A stretch of 53,915 nucleotides of DNA. Source: a virus. Under the pieces are notes generated by a model. It was not told the DNA's origin, made no database searches, and worked only from the letters and a program-made list of their open reading frames with translations. The translations under genes were made by a program, and so were the position numbers. The stretch spans positions 1-53,915 of the IMG/VR virus record IMGVR_UViG_3300035702_000343. One strand, 5' to 3'. Below are positions 1 through 12,017 of the stretch, in pieces. The number at the start of each line of letters is the position of its first letter. Within the stretch, counting starts at the first letter, position 1.

Positions 1-157
1 GAGTTACTCCAACCCCCTCTAAAACCTCTCATTTTGGGCTTTGCGAGATGTTTTGTTTTAGTCCTGTTAAAACTATTTCTGACGGTTCAGAAATGTCGTC
101 GTCTTGATCGCTTTTAAATATCTGGCCTCTAGAAGAAATAGTTAATACCCTGGCGTC
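1..157 (-). repeat. Direct repeat copy 2 inside fibre gene
   Basis: Bases 1-157 match 721-877 with only two mismatches (128-129), which change one residue (Arg in this copy, Ile in the other). The copies lie 720 bp apart, a multiple of three, so the repeat keeps the reading frame. The repeat may continue past the left window edge. Confidence 0.9.
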
Positions 158-1753
158 ATCCCCAGGATCTCCCTTCTCCCCTTGTTTACTCTTACTGTAA
201 CTCAGGGTTTTGTTAAAAGTTGTACTAGTACCATTATAATAAGCTGTGATAGTAACAGTAACAGATGCTGTGTCTCCACTCATTGCAGTGAATGTATCAA
301 GCTCTCCGGTACTATGATTTATGTTGCAGCTTATCCCTGTTTGTGTTTTATTTGTTATGCGGTAAGTACCATCTGTGCCGCTTCCAGCAGAGTCATAAGT
401 AAATTGTTGAGTACCTCTATAAAGTAAGAACCCTGTATTAGCTCCCGAGTAATCTCCAGACTGTATAGTCCCTGATGAGTTTGCTGGAAAGGTGTGATTT
501 TCGTTCTCAACCAATAAGGTCCAAGCATTCGTACCTTCTTTAACTCTTGCAATAGTCACTTCATCAAAAAGCTCTCCAGACTCATAATCAGAAGACGTGT
601 CTGCATCTATATAACCACGAATTCTAACAAGAGTGTTAGTATCCATATCAGATGCTGTAAGCTTAATTACATCTATTTCTGTAGAGTTTTGGGTTATGGG
701 GGTATTGGAAATGTCTCTAAGAGTTACTCCAACCCCCTCTAAAACCTCTCATTTTGGGCTTTGCGAGATGTTTTGTTTTAGTCCTGTTAAAACTATTTCT
801 GACGGTTCAGAAATGTCGTCGTCTTGATCGCTTTTAAATATCTGGCCGATAGAAGAAATAGTTAATACCCTGGCGTCTACGCCTGAAGGTGCTTTATAAA
901 CAGTCTCGCCAACACCTACATTATAGGTAGTTCCGTCTTCAACGTAAGTAGCGTCTCATTGGGCTGTATAGAGATCAGAGGAGTTAAAGTATGAAGAGCT
1001 TGTAATAGTTACTACTCCCGTAGAAGCGTTTACTGATACGCCCGATGGAGCTGCAGGCGAGGAGGTAAAAGTAAAATCCGTGTCGTTTTCTACATCTATA
1101 ATGTTCCCGGCGATGGCGAAGTTTGGAGTAAGTGTGATACTGGACGGGTTATACTCGTCTAGTTCTTCATTATAGGTAACAACAAAAGAAGAGGCGTTTA
1201 CCCAAGCCGTAAATCCAAATCCGTCTGTAATATCGGCGATTGTTATATGGTCATACTCGTTTTGACCATCGTAAGCAAAAATAGTTATAGTAGAGGTAAA
1301 GAAGTCAGAGTCAATAGTCAGGTTATACCCGTCTGTCGAAACTACCCCGGTGTCAGTGTCCTCTATTAAATTGTAAACCCCGCCAGAGGATTTTGTATAA
1401 AATTTAATATCTCCAGTAGAGAGTATCTCCTGTATACCATTTTCTGCCAGACCTACAATTTCAAAAGAAAGCTCCCCTATGCTATTTCTTATGACTGTTC
1501 CGTCTATAGGTCGTATATAATATTGTTCCAGAACTTTATTGGCGGCAACTATTATGTCTTGCCAATCTTCTTCGGTATAGTTCCCCCCAAAAAAACGGAG
1601 TTGGTAATTCCCCGAGTTTAGATTCTCAAAATAAAATTCTCCAGACTCATCAGTTACATCTACATCTACCCGGATATTGCTATTGTTGTAAACAACAACT
1701 TCTATACCTTGATAGGGTCGATCTTTAGGGAGTCTTCCTCTATAAGATGGCAT
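1..1753 (-). CDS. Tail fibre / appendage protein, 3' end outside window
   Basis: The gene starts at ATG 1753 and runs off the left edge, so at least 584 residues are visible. Three in-frame TGA codons (956, 749, 29) are read as Trp; without that the gene breaks into pieces. The N-terminal 80 residues look like a carboxypeptidase-regulatory / Cna-B type beta-sandwich (GIEVVVYN, DESGEFYFENLNSGNYQLRFF). The remainder is Ser/Thr/Asn-rich beta-type sequence with a short collagen-like KGDPGDD segment, typical of distal virion fibres. A block of about 52 residues occurs twice, 240 residues apart. It is the last visible gene of the baseplate series. The fibre role is inferred from composition and position; the receptor is unknown. 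Confidence 0.6.
721..877 (-). repeat. Direct repeat copy 1 inside fibre gene
   Basis: This is the partner of 1-157. Both copies encode the same block (DARVLTISS, QIFKSDQDDDISEPSEIVL, then LKQNISQSPKW). Near identity at the DNA level points to a recent duplication or gene conversion rather than an old protein repeat. Confidence 0.9.
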
Positions 1754-1767
1754 TTATTAACTTAACT

Positions 1768-4254
1768 TTATGATAGATTATTTACAACTTTAGGACGCCC
1801 AGTAACGATGATTTCTCCCTTTATACTACAATCATTATTAGGGTCTGAGGAATCCGGATCTCATGCATCAATGACAAGTTTTCTAGTTCCGTCCGAAAGT
1901 ATACTTATTGGCAAGTCTGTAGCCTGTATAATTGTTTCTTCTTGGAAAGAGGGAACTTCTAACATAACTGCACTACTCTCTACTCCTTTTTGGTATACCC
2001 TAATTATACCCGGGTCTACTTGTGTGGCCCCCGTTACTGCATGGGGTATAAACTCAAGCTTTGTCACAATATAGTCTGCATCTATAGCAGACTCAAATAT
2101 TTTCCTATCTTGTTTAGATACCCCTGTTCTTAAGATCGTGGTAGTCGTTAGGCCAGTTGTATCATCAATAGTAACTTTATGTGTCCCTGTATTAGTATAA
2201 TCTCATGCCCTTGATATATGATAATCAGAGCCTACAACTGGGTCTCCGCCTCCGTCTAGAGCCGTTACTGTTCTTCCTCTAAGGAAATCTTGTCCAACAT
2301 ACATCTGAGTACCTGTCTGATCTTTATAAATAATATCTGCGTTGGTTCCAGTTATAGTAGAGATTTCAATGTCTATTACTTCAATATCTACTTCGGTATT
2401 CGCCAAAACGTTATCTGTGGGATAAATTCCTCCTCCCCCAGAAGTGACTTCCTTTATAATAGGATCGCTAACCGGGTAACCGTTCTGTAAAGCTCTTACC
2501 GCTACGGAAAATTTAGTAGGTTTACCAGAAGAGATATGAAGTGTCCTAGTTTGAATGACTTGTCTCTCTATTTGATCTGTATCTAAATTATCGAAGCTAG
2601 TAGAATTCAAATCTACTTGTGATGAATAAAGTATTTCGAAAGAGTGGGCTGAGTTAGGGAGATCTCCCGCATCTCTCCACCCTGATATTTGTACACTAAA
2701 CCCCTGTGCGTCTGCCGATGCTGTAAAAGCTCCAAGGGTGGAAATAGGTGGTAAAGCATTTTCAAATAAGGAGTCGTAGTTAACGACAGCTTGCCCACCA
2801 GATGAGTGATCAGGATCATAAGATCCAGCCTGCATCGTTTTAATAGCACTAAGGCTTCCTAAATTAAGGGCTTGTATAGAAACGGTATAACTCTCATCTA
2901 GAGTTAATTTCATTGTAAAGCTCGGATTTAACCTAAAAGCTTTATTTAATCTTTGTACAAAGCTATAGCCCTCATTAGAGTCTACTTGTAATAAATACTC
3001 ATTTACGTTGTCATCTATTATCCTGGCAGATGTTGATGGTGTAGTATCATCCTCTGATGAAGGATCTCCCTCTACTGTAAGTTCTACTTTATCTGCTGTA
3101 CTCCCTGTCCCTACCGCTGTGATTTTATAGGAATTTGTAGTCTCGGTAAAATATAAATTTTTGCCAACTACATCACCAGAATTAAAAGTAAAGGTTTCAT
3201 TATCATAACTTAGCTCTGAAACTTCAACGGTTGTAGAGGTTATAGTGTCTACAGCTAGCGCGTCATAATTTCATTTAAATGACACTAAACTATTCTTTTC
3301 CTCATGATTTGGACTAGGGGTAATATCATATATTCTTAAATTTGATGGTGTTGTTAAAGACCCATCTCCCGTAACCGCCGGCTTTCCATCTATGTAAAAA
3401 ACAGATGCTGTAGTACCTTGTAAATTAGTACTCTGCTCATTCCCAGATGTAAATGTTAAGGTATCTAAATTTAGTGTGGCTGTCGTAATCTCTGAATCAG
3501 AAACTCCGCTAACCGGTAATAAGGTTCTAAAACCTACACCACCATTAAAATCTACTTTCCCTGAAACCCCGTTATTTCCTGAGTTATCTCTGTCTTTAAA
3601 GAAAAATGCACCTTCATCAAATATACTGGTCGACAATAATAACCTGGTATCCTTTCTCAAGTCAGCTACCCGATAATCCCCTGACGTAGTAGTGTCATAA
3701 GATGATAGTCCCGCTGCAGAGGCATCAAAAGTTCCGGTAGAGTCCCATACAGCAGCCACTATAATTTGATCTGTAGATAGCGAACTCTTAACTGCTGCTA
3801 GATCTGTTGTAATCTCTTGTAAACTTACTGATACAGAGTCTGAGAAAACGGTCTTTCTGTTCAGGGACTCCGACCCGAGCTTGTCAAATACAAAAGCATT
3901 TACAGCTTTAACTGGGTCACTCCCTGCCTCTGCATAAGTAAGCTTGACGGCGTACCCTTTATTTGCATTAGAGGTTACTAGGTTGTCTGTGGTCAAAGAA
4001 CTTGTAATGTTTATATAGTTGCCTGCCGTTGTTAAGGCCTTACCCGAAGCTACACTTACTGTAGCATTTGAAGATATGAGCGTAGTTTCAAACTCTGGAC
4101 CCACTAGACCATTTGATATAGCAACATTTAGCCCCATAGATCCAAAGATCTCAGAAACTCTCTTCTTTAGGTTTGAAAAAGCTTTTGTTTGTACGCTATC
4201 TACTAAGTTCTCGAAATTTATTTGTGACCCATTGGGTGCTTTTATTCTATCCAT
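1768..4254 (-). CDS. Virion / baseplate-associated protein with fibronectin type III-like domain
   Basis: This is one 828-residue gene after reading TGA at 3271, 2203 and 1861 as Trp; it ends at TAA 1768. It starts MDRIKAPNGSQINFENLVDS. The middle contains a likely FN3 sandwich (GFSVQISGW, AHSFEILYSSQ, KFSVAVRALQNGYPVSDP). The rest is beta-rich and threonine/serine-rich. It lies between the J-like/FN3 baseplate genes and the fibre gene and is cotranscribed with them, so a baseplate-periphery or fibre-attachment role is likely. No enzymatic motif is visible and I do not recognise a named family for the N-terminal 250 residues. Confidence 0.6.
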
Positions 4255-4293
4255 AATGCTTAAATATACTTATTTGGTTTACAGAAATCCAAT

Positions 4294-5691
4294 TTAGTTT
4301 GTTGTTTCTTTTAAAAGAATTCCTGCAGGGATTGCTATTTTTTTGAATGTTTCAATTATCTCTGTGTCGGGGGAAAAGTTTACTGCGTTATTTAGATTAA
4401 CAGTTAATCTAGGTTCTTCTTCACTAGTTACTAATCCATTTATCTTAGTTGAGTCGGTATAATAGTCATCTACCGTAATACCCTCACACAACAGATCAAA
4501 TCTTTTTACTGAATTACCGTTAGAAAACACGTGTGTATTGCCTGAGCCTATGTCATACTCATAAACACTCTCCCCACTTACTGTTAGAAATTCATTAGTA
4601 ACGTCAGTTACAGTACCATCTTCATAAGCGAACGGGTAGTCCTGTGCAAATCCGTACAGTTTTTTGATATTGGACAATGTGGGAGCCTTTCTTAAGTGGT
4701 AAGAATATCCTCATGTTCAAAATCTTAAATGTTCAGCATACTTTATTCTTTTATCTTTATAGCTTAGCCCCGAAAATCCTTTAAGGTGTGGCTGATATTT
4801 TAAGTTTTCTAATAAGGTTATGGGGTTACTCTTTCCAAATATTTTAAAATAAAACTGATTTAAAATAGGGGACAGGGTTATGATTGTTTTTGCAGAGTAA
4901 TCATTGTACTTAATATTTCTACCTAAATCAGTTTTTAGAGTAACTTGTGAGGCATCTAACTTTAAGTAGGAAAGATCTTGGACACTGTACTCAGTTCCCT
5001 CAGTTAGAGTAGTTTCTGAAGACTCTTCTACAAGTTCCGGTACCGACATATGGATATAATCTCCCGGAAGCTTATACAAGTAGTAAGTCTCTGCGGTAGG
5101 AGCTGACTTTGGGCCTTCACTGCCATTGCTAAAGGATAAAGAATCGTCACTAAAACTTGTTGAGGCAGTGTTACCTAGTAACTTATGATTTTTTATAGAC
5201 CTTCCGTACACATTGTAAGAGTCTGCACCTGTTACAGCGTCTCAGCTCACAGATATTGCAGAAGTATCCGGGGACTCGGCCTCAGTCACATAAACCTCTT
5301 CAGAAGCTATACTCTCCCCCTTAGAATTCAATGCACTGATTCTATAAGAATATACACCGGTACCTACGTCTCCTTTCGTAACCGATACATTTTCAGGGCT
5401 CTCTAAGAATACCTTAGTTACATTAGTGAGGTCCCGCCCATCTGTATTTAAGTCGTGAGTAATTATCTTAAATTTCTGGTACAGTAGTTCATGTGCCCCC
5501 TTCATGAACTTAAAATACTGGATAAGATCACTCTGATAAAGAGAATAATAGGCGCCCTCAGTAGTTTTACTTTGAGCTTCCCAATAATTCTCAAACTTTC
5601 TTTTAGCTAACTCAGGTAGCGATTCAAAAAAAGTCCCTAAGAGTTTTCAAACTATATCGGGGTTTGTATCCGTATTAGATAGATTAAACAC
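4294..5691 (-). CDS. Baseplate-associated protein with FN3 domain
   Basis: The gene is 465 residues with in-frame TGA at 5647, 5242, 4717 and 4711. The junction at 5242 is one of the best proofs of recoding: it restores ISVSWDAVTGADSYNVYGR, the canonical start of an FN3 strand pair. I chose the GTG at 5691 as start because the N-terminal sequence FNLSNTDTNPDIVWKLLGTF is protein-like and the next ATG (5505) would drop it. The GTG overlaps the end of the J-like gene by 8 bases, which suggests translational coupling. It may be the next wedge/arm component outward from the J-like protein. The role is inferred from position. Confidence 0.6.
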
Positions 5692-8600
5692 GTGTTACTC
5701 CTATTAATGTTTCTGTATCTGCATAGAACCTGGAAACATCACCAGTGGGCAATGTGTAGGTGTCAGAGTCTAGCGTGTAAGTTGTGTTAGACCCGTCTGA
5801 CTTATATTGTTTTACTTTTATTGCGATGTTCGTAGATACATTAGTTGCTCCTGCTGTATACAGGGTATTAATTAAGTCACTTTTTTGCAGCTCTCCATCC
5901 TCAATAGAGTTGATGTAATTCACTAATCTCCGCTTAGCGATGGCTAGGTCTAAACTCCCTGAATACTCTAAAGAAGTTATACTAACTACAGCTGGTGGCA
6001 TTGCCTTCTCTTTTATAGATACTGCAGGATATCTATTTTCTGGGGAGTTTAAGTATGTGTTAATACCCGGCCCTGAATCTCATGCTCTATAAATGACTGT
6101 TATAGATGTACCATCTGCTTCATCTGAAAAAGCTACTTTATACTCGTTGTCAGGACCAAAGGTTTCTCCCGGTTTATTATTAAAGATACTATACTCCGCG
6201 GTTGGATAAGCTATTTGGGAATTAGTTTCCCTAACTTCTAATATATCCTGTATATAGCCATCAGTCACTAAAATCTCTCCATTACTTATAGTATAAGTTG
6301 CGGATTTTTCCAGCATGTCTGTCGGTGCATGGCAATAAACATCTATTGAATTCCCTAAATGATACTTACCTGCATTCGGATTAGATAGTTGTATGTAATA
6401 ACTTTGTAGAGTATGATCTGTGTTATCTGAAAAAGTTGTTCCAAAATTGGCTGCAGAGGCTGCAACATAGATATAGTTACTGGCATCCATATAAGTATTT
6501 AGGGCACTAAGGGTGTCACTTATCTTTAAATTTTCAGGCGACTCTGCTATTGTTTTAGTGTGTGTCCCTAATAGTTCCCATTGAGATGCGGTGTCATTTC
6601 AAATAACTGCCTGTGTCCTACTGTTACCTGTATCATTGTCTGACGCGTACTGTTCTGGATCATATCCTACACCGTAATAATCTACACCAAAAGATGCACT
6701 CGCACTACTTCATTTAGAAGTGTCTATCTTAAACTTGAACATGTGCATAGGAAATATCTCTGCAATAGTTTTTACGTAAGTTCTTTTTACAGTTCACTCA
6801 TAACCTTTTGTTTGTCCTACGGCTATCCCAAAGTTACCCCGGGTTGAATCTAAACTATCTACATTTGAATTACCTGTATTTAAAGTCTCTCCCGCAGCCG
6901 GTACATAGTTTGGGAACGTGGCACCTTTGTTTAATATAAGATCATAAGTTTCTTGGGTACCTGGTCGCATTCAGACCTTTGTACCTAAATTTTCTTTTAT
7001 TTCGATCTTGAAATCATAATCTGTGTCCTTCTCTATCCAATATTTGGCTCTTTGTAAGTATTGGTTTATACCATTAGTAGCGTCAAAAATATTATTTACG
7101 CCAATTATTACTTCCTCATCCAGCGCATTGTTATCCACTAAGTATGTGTTATATAACCAATAAGCTTTGTTTGCCTCATCAGATATATTCCCAACTAGAT
7201 TTTCTTCTACTGGATCGGTTCCATTAAAAAAGCTTTTAAATTTTTCAATGTCCGCTTCTTTTTGGGCCGTATCAGAGCCGTAATCATCGGCATCTAAACG
7301 TAGTAAAAATGAGGGCTGTTTTCTTCAAGCGAGCCCGTATCCATCATGAGCCATAAATATAGTGTTATTTCTTAACACTGTGATGTAGCACATTTCACCC
7401 ATCTCAGAAGAATCCGTTGTTTGTATAGTCGTTTCAACGGAAACGCCGGTATGTTTATTTATAGGTTTGTGTAGTATTGGAGCTAGATTAGCTATTTGCT
7501 CCTCGCCTAATATACTTCTGAGAGTAATTACTGCACCGTCTAAAGAAAACTCCTGGTCAACTATTTCTCTTGAGTTTGCATCCTCTAACGTTTTTAACAC
7601 ACTGCTTAACTCATCGAAGGTAACATTGATTTGTTGTTCAGAGTCCTGCCCTGTGGGAGTTCTCCCCAAAACAACCGAACTTCCAGATAATCTTATCTCG
7701 TCTGGCCAGATCAAGAGGTTATCAGTCCTGGATCCATCATTTTTTAAAAACCCATTAAATCTTTCTTGGTTCCAGTTCTCTATGGTAATAAGTTGATACT
7801 GATCTTTCTCAGCTTTTAAGGCATCATTAAGCTTTCTAAGGCCTTTATATTGCTCATTGTTAAATTCCGTTTCTCATGCATTTATAGATGGAAAAACAAT
7901 GTTAGGGTTTTCACCACTAACAACGCTTTGAGAGAAATTGTCTACAAAGGCCTGATGCCCCTTTGAATATACTTCTGTAGCTTGTCCGCTGACTACATAT
8001 TCAAAGTTCTCTACGGTATTAGGAGTTAAAGAGTTATAAGAAAGAAGATCTCTGACCATCAAGGCATCTCCTGACCCAATTACTTTTACAGTCTCTATCG
8101 CTGAATCTTGGGCTTTTACGTTGGATTCAATGACTGACTCGCTAGCTAAAGTAGAGGTTTTTACTGAATTTAAAATTCTAGTATAATATTGAGAATTTGT
8201 CTCTCGAGCTGTTCCCCCACTAATGCTTGAAGATACCTCTATTCGTTGAGGGCTTGGAGATACCCCGTTTTTAGATTTTAAAATTGTTTTAGAGCTTAAA
8301 GCACCATCGGCGGTTTTACGAACACTTCTTATACTTATCTCAGCAGTTGAGTAGTAACCGTCCACATCATAAGTTTGGCTCATCGCAAATTTAGTCCCGG
8401 TATACTTATTTATAGTCTCATATTCGTACCCGGTATCCTCGAAATAAAAAGTAGTATTAACAGGAAGATTTAAAGACACTGGTTCACTAAAATACAATTT
8501 TATTTTACCCGTATGGTAGTCACCCTCAGTTCTAGTCACCAGAAAGTTAGCACCTATTGCATCCAATTCCTCTTCTGTAAGCTTTGTGGGATCTTTTATA

Positions 8601-8761
8601 GTTAAATTATTAACAATCCGATTATGTTCAGATTGGTAATTTGAAAAAAGAGTTGAAACCGGACTTATAAAAAGATCTCTAAAATTAGAACCTTCTCCAA
8701 GGTCTATTTCTGGATCCAGCTCTGCTATTTGTTTAATTAATAAGTTTGTTAAGTCTACCAT
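5684..8761 (-). CDS. Baseplate J-like wedge protein
   Basis: This gene is 1025 residues after reading seven TGA codons (7874, 7325, 6971, 6794, 6710, 6599, 6080) as Trp. The first 290 residues follow the baseplate J / T4 gp6 / Mu gp47 pattern: a short helical start (VDLTNLLIKQIAELDPEIDL), GSNFRDLF, LTEEELDAIGANFLVTRTEG, then beta-rich segments and GGTARETNSQYYTRI. The C-terminal 100 residues (SLDLAIAKRRLVNYINSIEDGELQKSDL) also resemble the end of J-type proteins. A roughly 650-residue insertion sits between them, so it is much longer than a typical J protein (about 300-400). It follows the gp25-like gene, the usual order for wedge genes. Confidence 0.8.
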
Positions 8762-8762
8762 T

Positions 8763-9188
8763 TTATGTTACCGAAAATTTGTTTGTTACACCGTCTTCTG
8801 TTATGACCTCTATCTGAACTATTCAAGCCCCGTAAGCTACGTCCAAGTCTACTTCAATTAAGTTTAGGGCCCTTAGTCTTTCTTGTTTCCTCAGAGATCT
8901 ATCTAGAATTTGTTTTTGTTTTATCTTTTCTTCTATGTTTTTTAGCAGTACAGGAAAAGCTTCTTTAACTTGTTGTTCTTGGCTAAAATCTATAGCTCTA
9001 AACAAGTTATAAAAATTTTCTCCGAATTCAGGGCTAAACTGGTTGCTGCCCTTTGCAGTTAAAATTCTTTTGACTATATCTTGTACTAATTTGTCCCTCC
9101 CAGAAAGCGTACCATTTTTTGGGCTTCAATTAAATGTAAACTCTTTTGTTGAAGAATCAAAGTCTATTAGTCTAACATCTTTTTTCAT
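8763..9188 (-). CDS. gp25-like baseplate wedge protein
   Basis: This 141-residue protein starts at ATG 9188 and ends at TAA 8763. Two TGA codons encode Trp21 and Trp122. It fits the GPW/gp25 family in size and layout: an N-terminal strand, GRDKLVQDIVKRILTAKGSNQFSPEFGENFYNL (the family's limit-of-GEN-like part), a long charged helix, and a C-terminal beta hairpin. Members connect wedge proteins to the hub and seed sheath assembly. The ATG overlaps the stop of the upstream gene (TAATG), and the J-like gene starts immediately downstream. Confidence 0.8.
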
Positions 9189-11293
9189 TAACTAGGTCCT
9201 AAGTTTAGCATGGCTCCAATTATCTCTTTTTTGTTTTTAAGTCTGTTTATTGACTGCTCGCTTTTTCTTGTAAATTTCTTAGCCTTTTCAGGATCTAAAC
9301 CTATTACTTCGGCAAGCCTTACAGAGTCCTCAGAAACCTCCTGAGACTCTTTTGATTTACAAGCTAAAAATTCTGTAATATCATCAGAAAGAGCTAATCC
9401 GGCTTGTATCCCATTTAACAGTTTGCTGAGATCTCCTCTTAAAAGCTGATCCGCTAAATCACCTGAAAGTGGAGAGAATCCTAAAGAGTTTATAAATGCT
9501 TCCCAAGCAGGTTTTATAACTGAATTAAAAAGAGGGTTGGTATCAACGCTTCTTATAAAAGCTTCACACTTTAATCTCTCTTGCTCGTCTCGATCTCTCT
9601 GCGTCTTTAATAAAAGTCTTATACTTTGTAAAGCTGCGATGGTTCTTCTTCTTACGTCAGGACTAACAACTAAAAATGGGGTTGCTCCTAAAACTTGTAA
9701 TTTACTTTCTGAAATTTCTGCGATCAAATCACTTTCACGGGGAACCTCTTCAAATTCTCCTGGGCTAGTTTCTTTAACCGTTCTATTTAATATATAAGTT
9801 CTTAGCTCCTCATACAAGTCTAAAGACCTGTCAAATTTATTTCCTATCTGCTCTGCTGTGGCAGTTGTACCACTACCAAACAGAATTGGACTTTCCCCTG
9901 AGGAATTTGCCAAGGTTTTAGCTATATTTAATTTAACTATCCATTCAATTTTACTCTCTCCTAAGTCTGCTTTTCCACTTACTCCAGAAAACTCCCCTCT
10001 CCTACTTAATACATCCTCCATACCACTGTCTACGTCTTTTAGTTTAGATACTGCTGGTCCTAAAAATGTCCTTAATATCCCAGTTTCATATCCGACTGTT
10101 TCTATCCATTGGTCCATTAGGAGTACGGAAGTTTCTTGTACTTTTACTATCCTACTTTCCGTAGCGTGGTTAATATCTTTTGAAGAGTACTTTGCGACAG
10201 TTTGTGCGTCCTCGAGTTCTAGATAATCAAAGACCGAATCTATAGAGCTTTTAATGTTGTCTGTAATACTGGCCATCTTTCCACCCTTTAACCTAGATAA
10301 GTTAGATTGTATTACTTTTGAGTCTTTTAAAATAACACTTTGTATAGGAAGGTGCCTACCTATACTATGTATGTATTTTTTAGTAAACCTGGAAGTTGAG
10401 TATTTTATAAAAAAGTCATTCACTCCGGGCGTGCCAATAAAGGCTAAAAGATATTCTTTTATTTTTCGCTTCCCTTCATCTGTTACCCCTCCCGTATCAT
10501 TGATATACTTGTCTTTTAATATACTTACAGAGTTCTTGAAGTATTCTACTATTCCTAATGGGTGCGGGATTTGAGCAGAATCGGTTACCTTGTTTGTTGG
10601 TATTAAAGGTAAACCGTATCGTCGATTGAGTCTATTTAGCTCCTTTTGGAAATCAGGACTTAAGAGCTGGTCACCTGCTAATTTTCTAAGCGCCTCATCT
10701 ATTTCGTAAACGGCGCTGTCTAGGGAGTTTTGGTTTATACTGCCTGATCCTGTTCGGTATCAAGCTGCATTCTCTATTTTTGAATATTCAGCACCTAACA
10801 ATCTTAATGCTGCTTTAACGTTTTGATGTGCACTTGTTACATCATTTAGAAGAACGTCCTGACTATTTGAATCTACCTCTTGTAGAGACTGCAACATGTC
10901 TAAAAGTTCCTCGATGTCAAATAATAGGTTATTTGCTAATTTTTCCCTTCTCTCCAAAACCTCTTTGAGTGCTTTAGCAGCTAAATACTTTAACATAATT
11001 TGAAACCCGGCAACCATATTTAAGGCCAAGCCTACGGAAGCAAGCAAACCACCTACAATATTACCTACAACAGCGGATAGCAAAAAGGAGGATAAGTTAG
11101 TTGCTAGGGCAGCAGTAAGCTGTCCCATTAAAGCAAATAGAGTAACTATAAAAGGCCCAAAGCTTTGATTAGCTAGATCTTTTATGGTATCTTCAATCTC
11201 TTCTTCAAATTCGTCTAGTATTTTCTTGACCGCTTCCGATAAGCTTTGTGGCTCGCAAGGGTCTGCGTTAAGAAGGTTTAATAAATTAGCCAT
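9188..11293 (-). CDS. Virion/baseplate protein with hydrophobic segment, unknown family
   Basis: The gene is 701 residues, with TGA at 10760 read as Trp. Residues about 45-105 are strongly hydrophobic (FIVTLFALMGQLTAAL, FLLSAVVGNIVGGLLASVGL), enough for two membrane-type helices; this is followed by long charged helices (LKEVLERREKLANNLL) and a mostly helical remainder. It sits between the sigma-like gene and the gp25-like wedge gene in the tail operon. Such hydrophobic stretches in a virion operon could insert in the host membrane at infection or be buried in the baseplate; this is inference. No family recognised. Confidence 0.55.
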
Positions 11294-11296
11294 TTA

Positions 11297-12016
11297 TTAT
11301 AATAAGTCCTTTATCTCTTTGGATAGAGCTACCTTTCTTTTACGTAGTTCTGTCTCTGTTAGGTTTAACTTTTGTTTGATTTCTTTTGCTGTTATTTTGG
11401 GCGTTCCCCCCATTCCAAAGGTATATTCTAATATCTTTTTATCTACGGGACTTGCATCAAAGTATGCAAACTGCAGAGCTTCTTTTAGCTTCGGGTCTGT
11501 TGTGTCAGGCTGTATATAAAAAGAAAAGCCACCTTCATCAGGGTCAGTAGACGGTATTTCCATGTGAAGATCTTTTCTCTGTTCACTTTGTATCCTCTCT
11601 ACTTCTGCCTGGGAGATATGCATGGCGTCAGCCAATTCTTCTACAGTGGGTTCTCGACCTTTCTCTGTCTCTAAGTTAGCAAAAATTGTTTTATACTTTC
11701 CTAACATAATTACTCGAGGTTCGGGAATATACCCTACGTTTTGATTCTCAGCAGTGAAACGATACAGCTTTTGTAAGTAATTTGTAACGTGCGTATTTAT
11801 CTGTGTACCTTTGTTAGGATCATAAGTGTCTAAGGCTTTAGACGCTAACCGCTTACCCTCTAACTCTAGAGCTTCGTAAGGGAGACCGCTAGCCTTGTAC
11901 TTACCTACTTGTCCCCGTATAAGGGGTGTGAGAGATTTAATTAATTTTTTCTTAGCCCCTTTGTCCCCTTCTTGTAATTCTTTATATAGTTCAAACTCGT
12001 CTTCTTTTCTTCCCAT
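11297..12016 (-). CDS. Sigma-70 family factor embedded in tail operon
   Basis: This 239-residue protein has sigma-70 architecture. Residues 10-95 resemble region 2 (ELQEGDKGAKKKLIKSLTPLIRGQV, ALDTYDPNKGTQINTHVTNYLQKLYRF). Region 3 follows at about 97-145 (YIPEPRVIMLGKY, REPTVEELADAMHISQAEV). A C-terminal helix-turn-helix like region 4 follows (ITAKEIKQKLNLTETELRKRKVAL). Sequence similarity to region 2.4 of primary sigmas is weak, which suggests altered -10 specificity. Location inside a late structural operon suggests it is made late, possibly to sustain or switch virion-gene transcription. It is distinct from the RpoD-like factor at 25900. The sigma call is good; the target promoters are unknown. 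Confidence 0.75.
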   Translation of the reverse strand: MGRKEDEFELYKELQEGDKGAKKKLIKSLTPLIRGQVGKYKASGLPYEALELEGKRLASKALDTYDPNKGTQINTHVTNYLQKLYRFTAENQNVGYIPEPRVIMLGKYKTIFANLETEKGREPTVEELADAMHISQAEVERIQSEQRKDLHMEIPSTDPDEGGFSFYIQPDTTDPKLKEALQFAYFDASPVDKKILEYTFGMGGTPKITAKEIKQKLNLTETELRKRKVALSKEIKDLL

Positions 12017-12017
12017 C

